Shown: in pieces, positions 48,425 to 61,672 of the stretch | Position numbering within the stretch: position 1 is the stretch's first letter | How the letters are laid out: each line of letters begins with the position of its first letter | Assembly: GCF_029227915.1 (NCBI RefSeq) | Contig: NC_079878.1 | Location: 33,135,501-33,199,500 of the forward strand | DNA length: 64,000 bases | Reading direction: 5' to 3' | Origin: Hydractinia symbiolongicarpus | Taxonomy: Eukaryota > Cnidaria > Hydrozoa > Anthoathecata > Hydractiniidae | Notes under the pieces: generated by a model | What the model saw: the letters and a program-made list of their open reading frames with translations, nothing else | Databases searched by the model: none | Told to the model about the DNA's origin: nothing | Made by a program: the position numbers and the translations under genes

Positions 48425-50363
48425 TTCTTTGTATACTTTTGACTATACGGGCCGAGTCCGGGATTTACGGGAAATCGCAGGTTTTCGTTTGCCGGCGATT
48501 AAACTGCTTTTATTCAGCGTCTCATCAAAAATGAAAACATTTTTGAAAACTACAAGTCTCATGCGTTTTAGTGGTGAAAAAATAACTTAAAAAATCGTTC
48601 GGGAAATGAGTTTACTCACTGGGTACTTTCCTTGTATACTTTTGACTATACTGGCCGAGTCCGGGATTTACGGGAAATCGCAGGTTTTCGTTTGCCGGCG
48701 ATTAAACTTCTTTTATTCAGCGTCTCATCAAAAATGAAAACATTTTTAAAAACTACAAGTCTCATGGGCTTTAGTGGTGAAATAATAATTCAAAAAATCG
48801 TTTGGGAAATTAGCTTACTCACAGGGTACTTTCTTTGTATACTTTTGACTATACGGCCGAGTCCGGGATTTACGTGAAATCGCAGGTTTTCGTTTGCCGG
48901 CGATTAAACCTCTTTTATTAAGCGTCTCATCAAAAATGAAAACATTTTTAAAAACTACAAGGCTCATGGGCTTTAGTGGTGAAATAATAATTTAAAAAAT
49001 CGCTCGGGAAATGAGTTTACTCCCTGGGTACTTTCTTTGTATACTTTTGACTATACGGGCCGAGTCCGGGATTTACGGGAAATCGCGGGTATTCGTTTGC
49101 CGAGGATTAAACTTCTTTTATTCAGCGTCTCATCAAAAATGAAAACATTTTTAAAAACTACAAGTCTCATGGGCTTTAGTGGTGAAATAATAACTTAAAA
49201 AATCGTTCGGGAAATGAGTTTAATCCCTGGGTACTGTCTTTGTATACTTTTGACTATACGGGCCAAGCCCGGGATTTACGGGAAATCGCGGATTTTCGTT
49301 TGCCGGCGATTAAACTTCTTTTATTCAGTGTCTCATCAGAAATGAAAACATTTTTGAAAACTACAAGTCTCATGCGTTTTAGTGGTGAAAAAAAAAATTA
49401 AAAAATCGTTCGGGAAATGAGTTTACTTCCTGGGTACTTTCTTTGTATACATTCGACTATACGGGCCAAGCCCGGGATTTACGGGAAATCGCGGGATTTC
49501 GTTTGCCGGCGATTAAACCTCTTTCATTAAGCGTCTCATCAAAAATGAAAACATTTTTAAAAACTACAAGTCTCATGGGCTTTAGTGGTGAAATAATAAT
49601 TTAAAAAATTGTTCGGGAAATGAGTTTACACCCCTAGTACTTTCTTTGTATACTTTTGACTATACGGGCAGAGTCCGGGATTTACGGGAAATCGCGGGTA
49701 TTCGTTTGCCGGCGATTAAACTTCTTTTATTCAGCGTCTCATCAAAAATGAAAACATTTTTAAAAACTACAAGTCTCATGCGTTTTAGTGGTGAAAAAAA
49801 AATTTAAAAATTCGTTCGGGAAATGAGTTTACTTACTGGGTACTTTCTTTGTATACATTCGACTATACGGGCCAAGCCCGGGATTTACGGGAAATCGCGG
49901 GATTTCGTTTGCCGGCGTTTAAACCTCTTTTATTAAGCGTCTCATCAAAAATGAAAACATTTTTAAAAACTACAAGTCTCATGGGCTTTAGTGGTGAAAT
50001 AATAATTCAAAAAATCGCTCGGGAAATGAGTTTACTCCCTGGGTACTTTATTTGTATACTTTTGACTATACGGGTCGAGTCCGGGATTTACGGGAAGTCG
50101 CGGGTTTTCGTTTGCCGGCGATTAAACTTCTTTTATTCAGCGTCTCATCAAAAATGAAAATATTTTTAAATACTACAAGTCTCATGGGCTTTAGTGGTGA
50201 AATAATAATTTAAAAAAATCGTTCGGTAAATGAGTTTACTCCCTGGGTACTTTCTTTGTATACTTTTGACTATACGGGCCGAGTCCGGGATTTACGGGAA
50301 ATCGCAGGTTTTCGTTTGCCGGCGATTAAACTTCTTTTATTCAGCGTCTCATCAAAAATGAAA
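48425..50363 (+). repeat. Block repeated at 3248 bp spacing, copy 2
   Basis: This parallels 45177-47115 in order and spacing: GAAAAAATAACTTAAAA near 48580, CACCCCTAGTAC at 49629, TTACTTACTGGG at 49831 and AATATTTTTAAATACTAC near 50158. Private changes include CAAGGCTCATGG near 48959, AATTCAAAAAATCGC near 50004 and GTACTTTATTTG near 50043. The match ends near 50363, where copy 1 has CATTTTTGAAAAC. Confidence 0.88.
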
Positions 50364-50971
50364 ACATTTTTAAAAACTACAAGTCTCATGCGTTTTAGTG
50401 GTGAAAAAAAAATTTAAAAATTCGTTCGGGAAATGAGTTTACTTACTGGGTACTTTCTTTGTATACATTCGACTATACGGGCCATGCCCGGGATTTACGG
50501 GAAATCGCGGGATTTCGTTTGCCGGCGTTTAAACCTCTTTTATTAAGCGTCTCATCAAAAATGAAAACATTTTTAAAAACTACAAGTCTCATGGGCTTTA
50601 GTGGTGAAATAATAATTTAAAAAATCGCTCGGGAAATGAGTTTACTCCCTGGGTACTTTCTTTGTATACTTTTGACTATACGGGTCGAGTCCGGGATTTA
50701 CGGGAAGTCGCGGGTTTTCGTTTGCCGGCGATTAAACTTCTTTTATTCAGCGTCTCATCAAAAATGAAAATATTTTTAAATACTACAAGTCTCATGGGCT
50801 TTAGTGGTGAAATAATAATTTAAAAAAATCGTTCGGTAAATGAGTTTACTCCCTGGGTACTTTCTTTGTATACTTTTGACTATACGGGCCGAGTCCGGGA
50901 TTTACGGGAAATCGCAGGTTTTCGTTTGCCGGCGATTAAACTTCTTTTATTCAGCGTCTCATCAAAAATGA
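49703..50971 (+). repeat. Trimer tandem duplication, 610 bp period
   Basis: Three monomers repeat: TTACTTACTGGG at 49831 and 50441, followed each time by GCGTTTAAACC, CGCTCGGGAAATG with GGGAAGTCGCGGG, and AATATTTTTAAATACTAC with TCGGTAAATGAG. Small differences exist, such as GGGCCATGCCC near 50480. Copy 1 spans about 49703-50312 and copy 2 about 50313-50971. The first copy lies inside the 3248 bp block, so this duplication was added at its right end. Confidence 0.85.
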
Positions 50972-52919
50972 AAACATTTTTGAAAACTACAAGTCTCATG
51001 CGTTTTAGTGGTGAAAAAATAATTTAAAAAATCGTTCGGGAAATGAGTTTACACCCTGGGTACTCTCTTTGTATACTTTTGACTATACGGGCCGAGTCCG
51101 GGATTTACGGAAAATCGCAGGTTTTCGTTTGCCGGCGATTAAACTGCTTTTATTCAGCGTCTCATCAAAAATGAAAACATTTTTGAAAACTACAAGTCTC
51201 ATGCGTTTAACTGGTGAAAAAATAATTTAAAAAATCGTTCGGGAAATGAGTTTACACCCTGGGTACTTTCTTTGTATACTTTTGACTATACGGGCCGAGT
51301 CCGTGATTTACGGGAAATCGCAGGTTTTCGTTTGCCGGCGAATAAACTGCTTTTATTCAGCGTCTCATCAAAAATGAAAACATTTTTGAAAACTACAAGT
51401 CTCATGCGTTTTAGTGGTGAAAAAATAATTTAAAAATTCGTTAGGGAAATGAGTTTACTCACTGGGTACTTTCCTTGTATACTTTTGACTATACGGGCCG
51501 AGACCGGGATTTACGGGAAATCGCGGGTTTTCGTTTGCCGGCGATTAAACTTCTTTTATTTAGCGTCTCATCAAAAATGAAAACATTTTTAAAAACTACA
51601 ATTCTCATGGGCTTTAGTGGTAAAATATAAATTTAGAAAATCGTTTGGGAAATGAGTTTACTCCCTGGGTACTTTCTTTGTATACTTTTGACTATACGGG
51701 CCGAGTCCGGGATTTATGTGAAATCGCAGGTTTTCGTTTGCCGGCGATTAAACTTCTTTTATTCAGCGTCTCATCAAAAATAAAAACATTTTTGAAAACT
51801 ACAAGTCTCATGCGTTTTAGTGGTGAAAAAATAATTTAAAAAATCGTTCGAGAAATGAGTTTACACCCTGGGTACTTTCTTTGTATACTTTTGACTATAC
51901 GGGCCGAGTCTGGGATTTACAGGAAATCGCAGGTTTTCGTTTGCCGGCGATTAAACCACTTTCATTAAGCGTCTCATCAAAAATGAAAAGATTTTTAAAA
52001 ACTACAAGTCTCATGGGCTTTAGTGGTGAAATAATAATTTAAAAAATCGTTTGGGAAATTAGTTTACTCCCTGGGTACTTTCTTTGTATACTTTTGATTA
52101 TACGGGCCGAGTCCAGGGTTTACGGGAAATCGCGGGTTTTCGTTTGCCGGCGATTAAACTTCTTTTATTCAGCGTCTCATCAAAAATGAAAACATTTTTA
52201 AAAACTACAAGTCTCATGCGTTTTAGTGGTGAAAAAATAAATTAAAAAATCGTTCGGGAAATGAGTTTACTCCCTGGGTACTATCTTTGTATAATTTTGA
52301 CTATACGGGCCGAGTCCGGGATTTACGGGAAATCGCAGGTTTTCGTTCGCCGGCGATTAAACTTCTTTTATTCAGCGTCTCATCAAAAATGAAAACATTT
52401 TTAAAAACTACAAGTCTTATGGGCTTTAGTGGTGAAATAATAATTCAAAAAATCGTTTGGGAAATTAGCTTACTCACAGGGTACTTTCTTTGTATACTTT
52501 TAACTATACGGGCCGAGTCCGGGATTTACGGGAAATCGCGGGTATTCGTTTGCCGGCGATTAAACCTCTTTCATTAAGCGTCTCATCAAAAATGAAAACA
52601 TTTTTAAAAACTACAAGTCTCATGGGCTTTAGTGGTGAAATAATAATTTAAAAAATTGTTCGGGAAATGAGTTTACACCCCTAGTACTTTCTTTGTATAC
52701 TTTTGACTATACGGGCAGAGTCCGGGATTTACGGGAAATCGCGGGTATTCGTTTGCCGGCGATTAAACTTCTTTTATTCAGCGTCTCATCAAAAATGAAA
52801 ACATTTTTAAAAACTACAAGTCTCATGCGTTTTAGTGGTGAAAAAAAAATTTAAAAATTCGTTCGGGAAATGAGTTTACTTACTGGGTACTTTCTTTGTA
52901 TACATTCGACTATACGGGC
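50972..52919 (+). repeat. Source-like stretch of a long-range duplication (51.2-52.5 kb)
   Basis: Monomers with GCGTTTAACTGGTG (51207), CCGTGATTTACGGG (51301), GCGAATAAACTGC, AATTCGTTAGGGAAATG, CTACAATTCTCATGGGC, TTTATGTGAAATCGC, TGGGATTTACAGG and TATCTTTGTATAATTTTGAC (52281) recur at 59.1-60.1 kb (offset 7919) and again at 60.5-61.7 kb (offset 9137). The CACCCCTAGTAC variant appears once more at 52676. The matching segment ends near 52535. Confidence 0.87.
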
Positions 52920-54951
52920 CAAGCCCGGGATTTACGGGAAATCGCGGGATTTCGTTTGCCGGCGTTTAAACCTCTTTTATTAAGCGTCTCATCAAAAATG
53001 AAAACATTTTTAAAAACTACAAGTCTCATGGGCTTTAGTGGTGAAGTAATAATTTAAAAAATCGCTCGGGAAATGAGTTTACTCCCTGGGTACTTTCTTT
53101 GTATACTTTTGACTATACGGGTCGAGTCCGGGATTTACGGGAAGTCGCGGGTTTTCGTTTGCCGGCGATTAAACTTCTTTTATTCAGCGTCTCATCAAAA
53201 ATGAAAATATTTTTAAATACTACAAGTCTCATGGGCTTTAGTGGTGAAATAATAATTTAAAAAAATCGTTCGGTAAATGAGTTTACTCCCTGGGTACTTT
53301 CTTTGTATACTTTTGACTATACGGGCCGAGTCCGGGATTTACGGGAAATCGCAGGTTTTCGTTTGCCGGCGATTAAACTTCTTTTATTCAGCGTCTCATC
53401 AAAAATGAAAACATTTTTGAAAACTACAAGTCTCATGCGTTTTAGTGGTGAAAAAATAATTTAAAAAATCGTTCGGGAAATGAGTTTACACCCTGGGTAC
53501 TCTCTTTGAATACTTTTGACTATACGGGCCGAGTCCGGGATTTACGGGAAATCGCAGGTTTTCGTTTGCCGGCGATTAAACTGCTTTTATTCAGCGTCTC
53601 ATCAAAAATGAAAACATTTTTGAAAACTACAAGTCTCATGCGTTTTAGTGGTGAAAAAATAATTTAAAAATTCGTTAGGAAAATGAGTTTACTCACTGGG
53701 TACTTTTCTTGTATACTTTTGACTATACGGGCCGAGACCGGGATTTACGGGAAATCGCGGGTTTTCGTTTGCCGGCGATTAAACTTCTTTTATTTAGCGT
53801 CTCATCAAAAATGAAAACATTTTTAAAAACTACAAGTCTCATGGGCTTTAGTGGTAAAATATAAATTTAGAAAATCGTTTGGGAAATGAGTTTACTCCCT
53901 GGGTACTTTCTTTGTATACTTTTGACTATACGGGCCGAGTCCGGGATTTACGGGAAATCGCGGGATTTCGTTTGCCGGCGTTTAAACCTCTTTTATTAAG
54001 CGTCTCATCAAAAATGAAAACATTTTTAAAAACTACAAGTCTCATGGGCTTTAGTGGTGAAGTAATAATTTAAAAAATCGCTCGGGAAATGAGTTTACTC
54101 CCTGGGTACTTTCTTTGTATACTTTTGACTATACGGGTCGAGTCCGGGATTTACGGGAAGTCGCGGGTTTTCGTTTGCCGGCGATTAAACTTCTTTTATT
54201 CAGCGTCTCATCAAAAATGAAAATATTTTTAAATACTACAAGTCTCATGGGCTTTAGTGGTGAAATAATAATTTAAAAAAATCGTTCGGTAAATGAGTTT
54301 ACTCCCTGGGTACTTTCTTTGTATACTTTTGACTATACGGGCCGAGTCCGGGATTTACGGGAAATCGCAGGTTTTCGTTTGCCGGCGATTAAACTTCTTT
54401 TATTCAGCGTCTCATCAAAAATGAAAACATTTTTGAAAACTACAAGTCTCATGCGTTTTAGTGGTGAAAAAATAATTTAAAAAATCGTTCGGGAAATGAG
54501 TTTACACCCTGGGTACTCTCTTTGAATACTTTTGACTATACGGGCCGAGTCCGGGATTTACGGGAAATCGCAGGTTTTCGTTTGCCGGCGATTAAACTGC
54601 TTTTATTCAGCGTCTCATCAAAAATGAAAACATTTTTGAAAACTACAAGTCTCATGCGTTTTAGTGGTGAAAAAATAATTTAAAAATTCGTTAGGAAAAT
54701 GAGTTTACTCACTGGGTACTTTTCTTGTATACTTTTGACTATACGGGCCGAGACCGGGATTTACGGGAAATCGCGGGTTTTCGTTTGCCGGCGATTAAAC
54801 TTCTTTTATTTAGCGTCTCATCAAAAATGAAAACATTTTTAAAAACTACAAGTCTCATGGGCTTTAGTGGTAAAATATAAATTTAGAAAATCGTTTGGGA
54901 AATGAGTTTACTCCCTGGGTACTTTCTTTGTATACTTTTGACTATACGGGC
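52920..54951 (+). repeat. 5-mer tandem duplication, 1016 bp period
   Basis: Copy 1 is about 52920-53935 and copy 2 about 53936-54951. Markers are GTGAAGTAATAATTT (53043 and 54059), CTCTTTGAATACTTTTGAC (TTTGAATAC at 53505 and 54521) and CTGGGTACTTTTCTTG (near 53696 and 54713), and no internal difference was noticed. The joint is visible at 53936: a type B first half (TACTTTTGAC, CCGAGTCC) runs straight into a type A second half (GCGGGATTTCG, GCGTTTAAACC). Confidence 0.9.
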
Positions 54952-57900
54952 CGAGTCCGGGATTTATGGGAAATCGCAGGTTTTCGTTTGCCGGCGATTA
55001 AACTTCTTTTATTCAGCGTCTCACCAAAAATAAAAACATTTTTGAAAACTACAAGTCTCATGCGTTTTACTGTTGAAAAAATAATTTAAAAAATCGTTCG
55101 AGAAATGAGTTTACACCCTGGGTACTTTCTTTGTATACTTTTGACTATACGGGCCGAGTCTGGGATTTACGGGAAATCGCAGGTTTTCGTTTGCCGGCGA
55201 TTAAACCACTTTCATTAAGCGTCTCATCAAAAATGAAAAGATTTTTAAAAACTACAAGTTTCATGGGCTTTAGTGGTGAAATAATAATTTAAAAAATCGT
55301 TTGGGAAATTAGTTTACTCCCTGGGTACTTTCTTTGTATACTTTTGATTATACGGGCCGAGTCCAGGGTTTACGGGAAATCGCGGATTTTCGTTTGCCGG
55401 CGATTAAACTTCTTTTATTCAGCGTCTCATCAAAAATGAAAACATTTTTTAAAACTACAAGTCTCATGCGTTTTAGTGGTGAAAAAATAATTTAAAAAAT
55501 CGTTCGGGAAATGAGTTTACTCCCTGGGTACTTTCTTTGTATACTTTTGACTATACGGGTCGAGTCCGGGATTTACGGGAAGTCGCGGGTTTTCGTTTGC
55601 CGGCGATTAAACTTCTTTTATTCAGCGTCTCATCAAAAATGAAAATATTTTTAAATACTACAAGTCTCATGGGCTTTAGTGGTGAAATAATAATTTAAAA
55701 AATCGTTCGGGAAATGAGTTTACTCCCTGGGTACTTTCTTTGTATACTTTTGACTATACGGGCCGAGTCCGGGATTTACGGGAAATCGCAGGTTTTCGTT
55801 TGCCGGCGATTAAACTTCTTTTATTCAGCGTCTCATCAAAAATGAAAACATTTTTGAAAACTACAAGTCTCATGCGTTTAACTGGTGAAAAAATAATTTA
55901 AAAAATCGTTCGGGAAATGAGTTTACACCCTGGGTACTTTCTTTGTATACTTTTGACTATACGGGCCGAGTCCGGGATTTATGGGAAATCGCAGGTTTTC
56001 GTTTGCCGGCGATTAAACTTCTTTTATTCAGCGTCTCACCAAAAATAAAAACATTTTTGAAAACTACAAGTCTCATGCGTTTTACTGTTGAAAAAATAAT
56101 TTAAAAAATCGTTCGAGAAATGAGTTTACACCCTGGGTACTTTCTTTGTATACTTTTGACTATACGGGCCGAGTCTGGGATTTACGGGAAATCGCAGGTT
56201 TTCGTTTGCCGGCGATTAAACCACTTTCATTAAGCGTCTCATCAAAAATGAAAATATTTTTAAATACTACAAATCTCATGGGCTTTAGTGGTGAAATAAT
56301 AATTTAAAAAATCGTTCGGGAAATGAGTTTACTCCCTGGGTACTTTCTTTGTATACTTTTGACTATACGGGCCGAGTCCGGGATTTACGGGAAATCGCAG
56401 GTTTTCGTTTGCCGGCGATTAAACTTCTTTTATTCAGCGTCTCATCAAAAATGAAAACATTTTTGAAAACTACAAGTCTCATGCGTTTAACTGGTGAAAA
56501 AATAATTTAAAAAATCGTTCGGGAAATGAGTTTACACCCTGGGTACTTTCTTTGTATACTTTTGACTATACGGGCCGAGTCCGGGATTTATGGGAAATCG
56601 CAGGTTTTCGTTTGCCGGCGATTAAACTTCTTTTATTCAGCGTCTCACCAAAAATAAAAACATTTTTGAAAACTACAAGTCTCATGCGTTTTACTGTTGA
56701 AAAAATAATTTAAAAAATCGTTCGAGAAATGAGTTTACACCCTGGGTACTTTCTTTGTATACTTTTGACTATACGGGCCGAGTCTGGGATTTACGGGAAA
56801 TCGCAGGTTTTCGTTTGCCGGCGATTAAACCACTTTCATTAAGCGTCTCATCAAAAATGAAAAGATTTTTAAAAACTACAAGTTTCATGGGCTTTAGTGG
56901 TGAAATAATAATTTAAAAAATCGTTTGGGAAATTAGTTTACTCCCTGGGTACTTTCTTTGTATACTTTTGATTATACGGGCCGAGTCCAGGGTTTACGGG
57001 AAATCGCGGATTTTCGTTTGCCGGCGATTAAACTTCTTTTATTCAGCGTCTCATCAAAAATGAAAACATTTTTTAAAACTACAAGTCTCATGCGTTTTAG
57101 TGGTGAAAAAATAATTTAAAAAATCGTTCGGGAAATGAGTTTACTCCCTGGGTACTTTCTTTGTATACTTTTGACTATACGGGTCGAGTCCGGGATTTAC
57201 GGGAAGTCGCGGGTTTTCGTTTGCCGGCGATTAAACTTCTTTTATTCAGCGTCTCATCAAAAATGAAAATATTTTTAAATACTACAAGTCTCATGGGCTT
57301 TAGTGGTGAAATAATAATTTAAAAAATCGTTCGGGAAATGAGTTTACTCCCTGGGTACTTTCTTTGTATACTTTTGACTATACGGGCCGAGTCCGGGATT
57401 TACGGGAAATCGCAGGTTTTCGTTTGCCGGCGATTAAACTTCTTTTATTCAGCGTCTCATCAAAAATGAAAACATTTTTGAAAACTACAAGTCTCATGCG
57501 TTTAACTGGTGAAAAAATAATTTAAAAAATCGTTCGGGAAATGAGTTTACACCCTGGGTACTTTCTTTGTATACTTTTGACTATACGGGCCGAGTCCGGG
57601 ATTTATGGGAAATCGCAGGTTTTCGTTTGCCGGCGATTAAACTTCTTTTATTCAGCGTCTCACCAAAAATAAAAACATTTTTGAAAACTACAAGTCTCAT
57701 GCGTTTTACTGTTGAAAAAATAATTTAAAAAATCGTTCGAGAAATGAGTTTACACCCTGGGTACTTTCTTTGTATACTTTTGACTATACGGGCCGAGTCT
57801 GGGATTTACGGGAAATCGCAGGTTTTCGTTTGCCGGCGATTAAACCACTTTCATTAAGCGTCTCATCAAAAATGAAAATATTTTTAAATACTACAAATCT

Positions 57901-59220
57901 CATGGGCTTTAGTGGTGAAATAATAATTTAAAAAATCGTTCGGGAAATGAGTTTACTCCCTGGGTACTTTCTTTGTATACTTTTGACTATACGGGCCGAG
58001 TCCGGGATTTACGGGAAATCGCAGGTTTTCGTTTGCCGGCGATTAAACTTCTTTTATTCAGCGTCTCATCAAAAATGAAAACATTTTTGAAAACTACAAG
58101 TCTCATGCGTTTAACTGGTGAAAAAATAATTTAAAAAATCGTTCGGGAAATGAGTTTACACCCTGGGTACTTTCTTTGTATACTTTTGACTATACGGGCC
58201 GAGTCCGGGATTTATGGGAAATCGCAGGTTTTCGTTTGCCGGCGATTAAACTTCTTTTATTCAGCGTCTCACCAAAAATAAAAACATTTTTGAAAACTAC
58301 AAGTCTCATGCGTTTTACTGTTGAAAAAATAATTTAAAAAATCGTTCGAGAAATGAGTTTACACCCTGGGTACTTTCTTTGTATACTTTTGACTATACGG
58401 GCCGAGTCTGGGATTTACGGGAAATCGCAGGTTTTCGTTTGCCGGCGATTAAACCACTTTCATTAAGCGTCTCATCAAAAATGAAAAGATTTTTAAAAAC
58501 TACAAGTTTCATGGGCTTTAGTGGTGAAATAATAATTTAAAAAATCGTTTGGGAAATTAGTTTACTCCCTGGGTACTTTCTTTGTATACTTTTGATTATA
58601 CGGGCCGAGTCCAGGGTTTACGGGAAATCGCGGATTTTCGTTTGCCGGCGATTAAACTTCTTTTATTCAGCGTCTCATCAAAAATGAAAACATTTTTTAA
58701 AACTACAAGTCTCATGCGTTTTAGTGGTGAAAAAATAATTTAAAAAATCGTTCGGGAAATGAGTTTACTCCCTGGGTACTTTCTTTGTATACTTTTGACT
58801 ATACGGGTCGAGTCCGGGATTTACGGGAAGTCGCGGGTTTTCGTTTGCCGGCGATTAAACTTCTTTTATTCAGCGTCTCATCAAAAATGAAAATATTTTT
58901 AAATACTACAAGTCTCATGGGCTTTAGTGGTGAAATAATAATTTAAAAAATCGTTCGGGAAATGAGTTTACTCCCTGGGTACTTTCTTTGTATACTTTTG
59001 ACTATACGGGCCGAGTCCGGGATTTACGGGAAATCGCAGGTTTTCGTTTGCCGGCGATTAAACTTCTTTTATTCAGCGTCTCATCAAAAATGAAAACATT
59101 TTTGAAAACTACAAGTCTCATGCGTTTAACTGGTGAAAAAATAATTTAAAAAATCGTTCGGGAAATGAGTTTACACCCTGGGTACTTTCTTTGTATACTT
59201 TTGACTATACGGGCCGAGTC
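54915..59220 (+). repeat. 8-mer HOR, exactly 1624 bp, about 2.65 tandem units
   Basis: Units are about 54915-56538, 56539-58162 and a partial 58163-59220. CACCAAAAATAAAAAC starts at 55022, 56646 and 58270, and again within units at 56037 and 57661; AACATTTTTTAAAAC is at 55441, 57065 and 58689. Every spacing between equivalent markers is 1624 bp, eight times 203. I saw no differences between units where compared. Within a unit the CACCAAAAATA monomer occurs twice, five and three monomers apart, so the 8-mer itself contains an older duplication. It ends where CCGTGATTT replaces CCGGGATTT. Confidence 0.92.
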
Positions 59221-61672
59221 CGTGATTTACGGGAAATCGCAGGTTTTCGTTTGCCGGCGAATAAACTGCTTTTATTCAGCGTCTCATCAAAAATGAAAAC
59301 ATTTTTGAAAACTACAAGTCTCATGCGTTTTAGTGGTGAAAAAATAATTTAAAAATTCGTTAGGGAAATGAGTTTACTCACTGGGTACTTTCCTTGTATA
59401 CTTTTGACTATACGGGCCGAGACCGGGATTTACGGGAAATCGCGGGTTTTCGTTTGCCGGCGATTAAACTTCTTTTATTTAGCGTCTCATCAAAAATGAA
59501 AACATTTTTAAAAACTACAATTCTCATGGGCTTTAGTGGTAAAATATAAATTTAGAAAATCGTTTGGGAAATGAGTTTACTCCCTGGGTACTTTCTTTGT
59601 ATACTTTTGACTATACGGGCCGAGTCCGGGATTTATGTGAAATCGCAGGTTTTCGTTTGCCGGCGATTAAACTTCTTTTATTCAGCGTCTCATCAAAAAT
59701 AAAAACATTTTTGAAAACTACAAGTCTCATGCGTTTTAGTGGTGAAAAAATAATTTAAAAAATCGTTCGAGAAATGAGTTTACACCCTGGGTACTTTCTT
59801 TGTATACTTTTGACTATACGGGCCGAGTCTGGGATTTACAGGAAATCGCAGGTTTTCGTTTGCCGGCGATTAAACCACTTTCATTAAGCGTCTCATCAAA
59901 AATGAAAAGATTTTTAAAAACTACAAGTCTCATGGGCTTTAGTGGTGAAATAATAATTTAAAAAATCGTTTGGGAAATTAGTTTACTCCCTGGGTACTTT
60001 CTTTGTATACTTTTGATTATACGGGCCGAGTCCAGGGTTTACGGGAAATCGCGGGTTTTCGTTTGCCGGCGATTAAACTTCTTTTATTCAGCGTCTCATC
60101 AAAAATGAAAACATTTTTAAAAACTACAAGTCTCATGCGTTTTAGTGGTGAAAAAATAATTTAAAAATTCGTTAGGGAAATGAGTTTACTCACTGGGTAC
60201 TTTCCTTGTATACTTTTGACTATACGGGCCGAGACCGGGATTTACGGGAAATCGCGGGTTTTCGTTTGCCGGCGATTAAACTTCTTTTATTTAGCGTCTC
60301 ATCAAAAATGAAAACATTTTTAAAAACTACAATTCTCATGGGCTTTAGTGGTAAAATATAAATTTAGAAAATCGTTTGGGAAATGAGTTTACTCCCTGGG
60401 TACTTTCTTTGTATACTTTTGATTATACGGGCCGAGTCCAGGGTTTACGGGAAATCGCGGGTTTTCGTTTGCCGGCGATTAAACTTCTTTTATTCAGCGT
60501 CTCATCAAAAATGAAAACATTTTTAAAAACTACAAGTCTCATGCGTTTTAGTGGTGAAAAAATAATTTAAAAATTCGTTAGGGAAATGAGTTTACTCACT
60601 GGGTACTTTCCTTGTATACTTTTGACTATACGGGCCGAGACCGGGATTTACGGGAAATCGCGGGTTTTCGTTTGCCGGCGATTAAACTTCTTTTATTTAG
60701 CGTCTCATCAAAAATGAAAACATTTTTAAAAACTACAATTCTCATGGGCTTTAGTGGTAAAATATAAATTTAGAAAATCGTTTGGGAAATGAGTTTACTC
60801 CCTGGGTACTTTCTTTGTATACTTTTGACTATACGGGCCGAGTCCGGGATTTATGTGAAATCGCAGGTTTTCGTTTGCCGGCGATTAAACTTCTTTTATT
60901 CAGCGTCTCATCAAAAATAAAAACATTTTTGAAAACTACAAGTCTCATGCGTTTTAGTGGTGAAAAAATAATTTAAAAAATCGTTCGAGAAATGAGTTTA
61001 CACCCTGGGTACTTTCTTTGTATACTTTTGACTATACGGGCCGAGTCTGGGATTTACAGGAAATCGCAGGTTTTCGTTTGCCGGCGATTAAACCACTTTC
61101 ATTAAGCATCTCATCAAAAATGAAAAGATTTTTAAAAACTACAAGTCTCATGGGCTTTAGTGGTGAAATAATAATTTAAAAAATCGTTTGGGAAATTAGT
61201 TTACTCCCTGGGTACTTTCTTTGTATACTTTTGATTATACGGGCCGAGTCCAGGGTTTACGGGAAATCGCGGGTTTTCGTTTGCCGGCGATTAAACTTCT
61301 TTTATTCAGCGTCTCATCAAAAATGAAAACATTTTTAAAAACTACAAGTCTCATGCGTTTTAGTGGTGAAAAAATAAATTAAAAAATCGTTCGGGAAATG
61401 AGTTTACTCCCTGGGTACTATCTTTGTATAATTTTGACTATACGGGCCGAGTCCGGGATTTACGGGAAATCGCAGGTTTTCGTTCGCCGGCGATTAAACT
61501 TCTTTTATTCAGCGTCTCATCAAAAATGAAAACATTTTTAAAAACTACAAGTCTTATGGGCTTTAGTGGTGAAATAATAATTCAAAAAATCGTTTGGGAA
61601 ATTAGCTTACTCACAGGGTACTTTCTTTGTATACTTTTAACTATACGGGCTGAGTCCGGGATTTACGGGAAA
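59120..61672 (+). repeat. Long-range copies of the 51.2-52.5 kb stretch, with nested 6-mer and dimer duplications
   Basis: The 59120-60140 part matches 51200-52220 at offset 7919, and about 60545-61672 matches 51410-52535 at offset 9137. The two copies here are therefore 1218 bp (six monomers) apart, and the TTTATGTGAAATCGC monomer is found near 59632 and 60850. Between them a dimer is repeated at 406 bp (AATTCGTTAGGGAAATG near 60165 and 60571). The match ends near 61672, where GCATGTTTTCG replaces GCGGGTATTCG. Confidence 0.88.
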
